From: Fidelibacterota bacterium
GTDB lineage: Bacteria; Marinisomatota; SORT01
DNA: 13,888 nucleotides
Assembly (NCBI GenBank): GCA_022563775.1
Contig: JADFMS010000036.1
Location: 1-13,888 of the forward strand
Direction: 5' to 3'
Shown here: positions 13,325-13,888 of the stretch, piece after piece
Layout: every line of letters starts with the position of its first letter
How positions within the stretch are numbered: position 1 is the stretch's first letter
Position numbers and translations under genes: made by a program
Notes under the pieces: generated by a model
The model's database searches: none
What the model was told of the DNA's origin: nothing
What the model saw: the letters and a program-made list of their open reading frames with translations, nothing else

Positions 13325-13888
13325 TCGCTATGCCTAAAACACTAAAAATCAGTGCATACTCAAATGCCTTATCTCTAAGATAGTCGTATCGCCCTGAAGC
13401 CCCTATATGACCCGCTCCCATCTTCGTATCAAGTACCAATAAATTATCATCGGTCTTAAGGTCCCTCAACTTCGCTGCCCATTTTGCAGGTTCCCAATAT
13501 CCCACACGTGGGTCGTTCAGACCCGCTTTGATAAACATATTCGGATAATCTTTTTCGACCACATTATCATACGGAGAATACTTCACCATGTAATCGTAAT
13601 CTTCTTTCAGGTTCGGATTACCCCATTCTTCCCACTCGATAGCCGTAAGCGGAATCGTTTCATCCAACATTGTATTTATCACGTCAACAAACGGCACGCT
13701 TGCGATCACCAGCTCAAATAAATCCGGCTTCATGTTGGTAACGGCTCCCATCAACAATCCGCCTGCGCTTCCGCCGTAGATAACCAATTTATCTTTATTC
13801 GTATATTTTTCAGCTATCAAATATTCCGCGCAAGCTATGAAGTCCGTAAACGTATTTATCTTATTTTTCAACTTTCCGTCTTCATACC
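13320..13888 (-). CDS. ptrB: Oligopeptidase B (S9A prolyl oligopeptidase family), C-terminal fragment
   Basis: This is the C-terminal 188 or so codons of a serine oligopeptidase that cleaves short peptides after basic residues. The catalytic triad is visible: Ser in IYGGSAGGLL, Asp in AGLNDPRVGYWEP, and His in GAGHIGASGRYDYL, all in the typical oligopeptidase B wording, as are KINTFTDFIACAEYLIAE and the acidic segment WEEWGNPN. The frame is open to the right edge (YEDGKLKNKINTF, family: WYEDGKLLKKKNTF), so a TTG at 13871 is internal and the real start is outside the window. The stop TAG lies inside dyad copy C. It is separated from the cytochrome gene by about 400 bp, so the two are probably separate units. 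Confidence 0.95.
   Translation of the reverse strand, partial: YEDGKLKNKINTFTDFIACAEYLIAEKYTNKDKLVIYGGSAGGLLMGAVTNMKPDLFELVIASVPFVDVINTMLDETIPLTAIEWEEWGNPNLKEDYDYMVKYSPYDNVVEKDYPNMFIKAGLNDPRVGYWEPAKWAAKLRDLKTDDNLLVLDTKMGAGHIGASGRYDYLRDKAFEYALIFSVLGIAN

Noticed and set aside
13320..13871. A complete 183-aa protein starting at a TTG at 13871
   Set aside because: The frame stays open to the window edge and the residues before it (YEDGKL) match oligopeptidase B, so this is an internal codon of a truncated gene.

Overview
The window looks like a stretch of bacterial chromosome from the Fibrobacteres-Chlorobi-Bacteroidetes (FCB) side of the tree. The main clue is a secreted metallopeptidase ending in the FlgD-like, 'NYPNPFNP'-type C-terminal sorting domain that is common in Marinimicrobia, Calditrichaeota, Ignavibacteria and relatives. 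Several genes carry strong Shine-Dalgarno sites and TTG or GTG starts, unlike typical Bacteroidetes. The phylum assignment is an inference. Fifteen genes are supported. All lie on the minus strand except the first, and two run off the window ends.

Layout from left to right: (1) the 3' end of acs (acetyl-CoA synthetase, plus strand) converges on an AT-rich SRA-like/HNH endonuclease gene. That gene starts 2 nt after the stop of a 938-aa secreted M14 zinc carboxypeptidase. (2) queE-queC-queF forms a compact operon making the 7-deazaguanine base of queuosine. (3) ssb-bioY is followed by a clear intrinsic terminator. (4) yggS-yggT-divIVA and a degenerate purine-nucleoside-phosphorylase-like gene are packed with overlaps, behind a good sigma70-like promoter. 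(5) cysS stands alone. (6) A membrane-anchored heptaheme c-type cytochrome is fused to six TPR repeats. (7) A 400-bp AT-rich gap carries three copies of a 22-bp inverted repeat at 183 and 185 bp spacing. (8) The C-terminal part of oligopeptidase B (S9A) closes the window.

Most genes are housekeeping: tRNA modification and charging, DNA replication and repair, biotin uptake, PLP homeostasis and cell-pole or division functions. Accessory signals worth attention are the SRA/HNH protein (a candidate modification-dependent restriction enzyme, probably acquired horizontally), the phosphorylase relative that has lost its phosphate-site motifs, the regularly spaced dyads upstream of the multiheme cytochrome, and frequent non-ATG starts (6 of 13 visible starts). 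No tRNA, rRNA, CRISPR array, transposase or complete phage module was seen.
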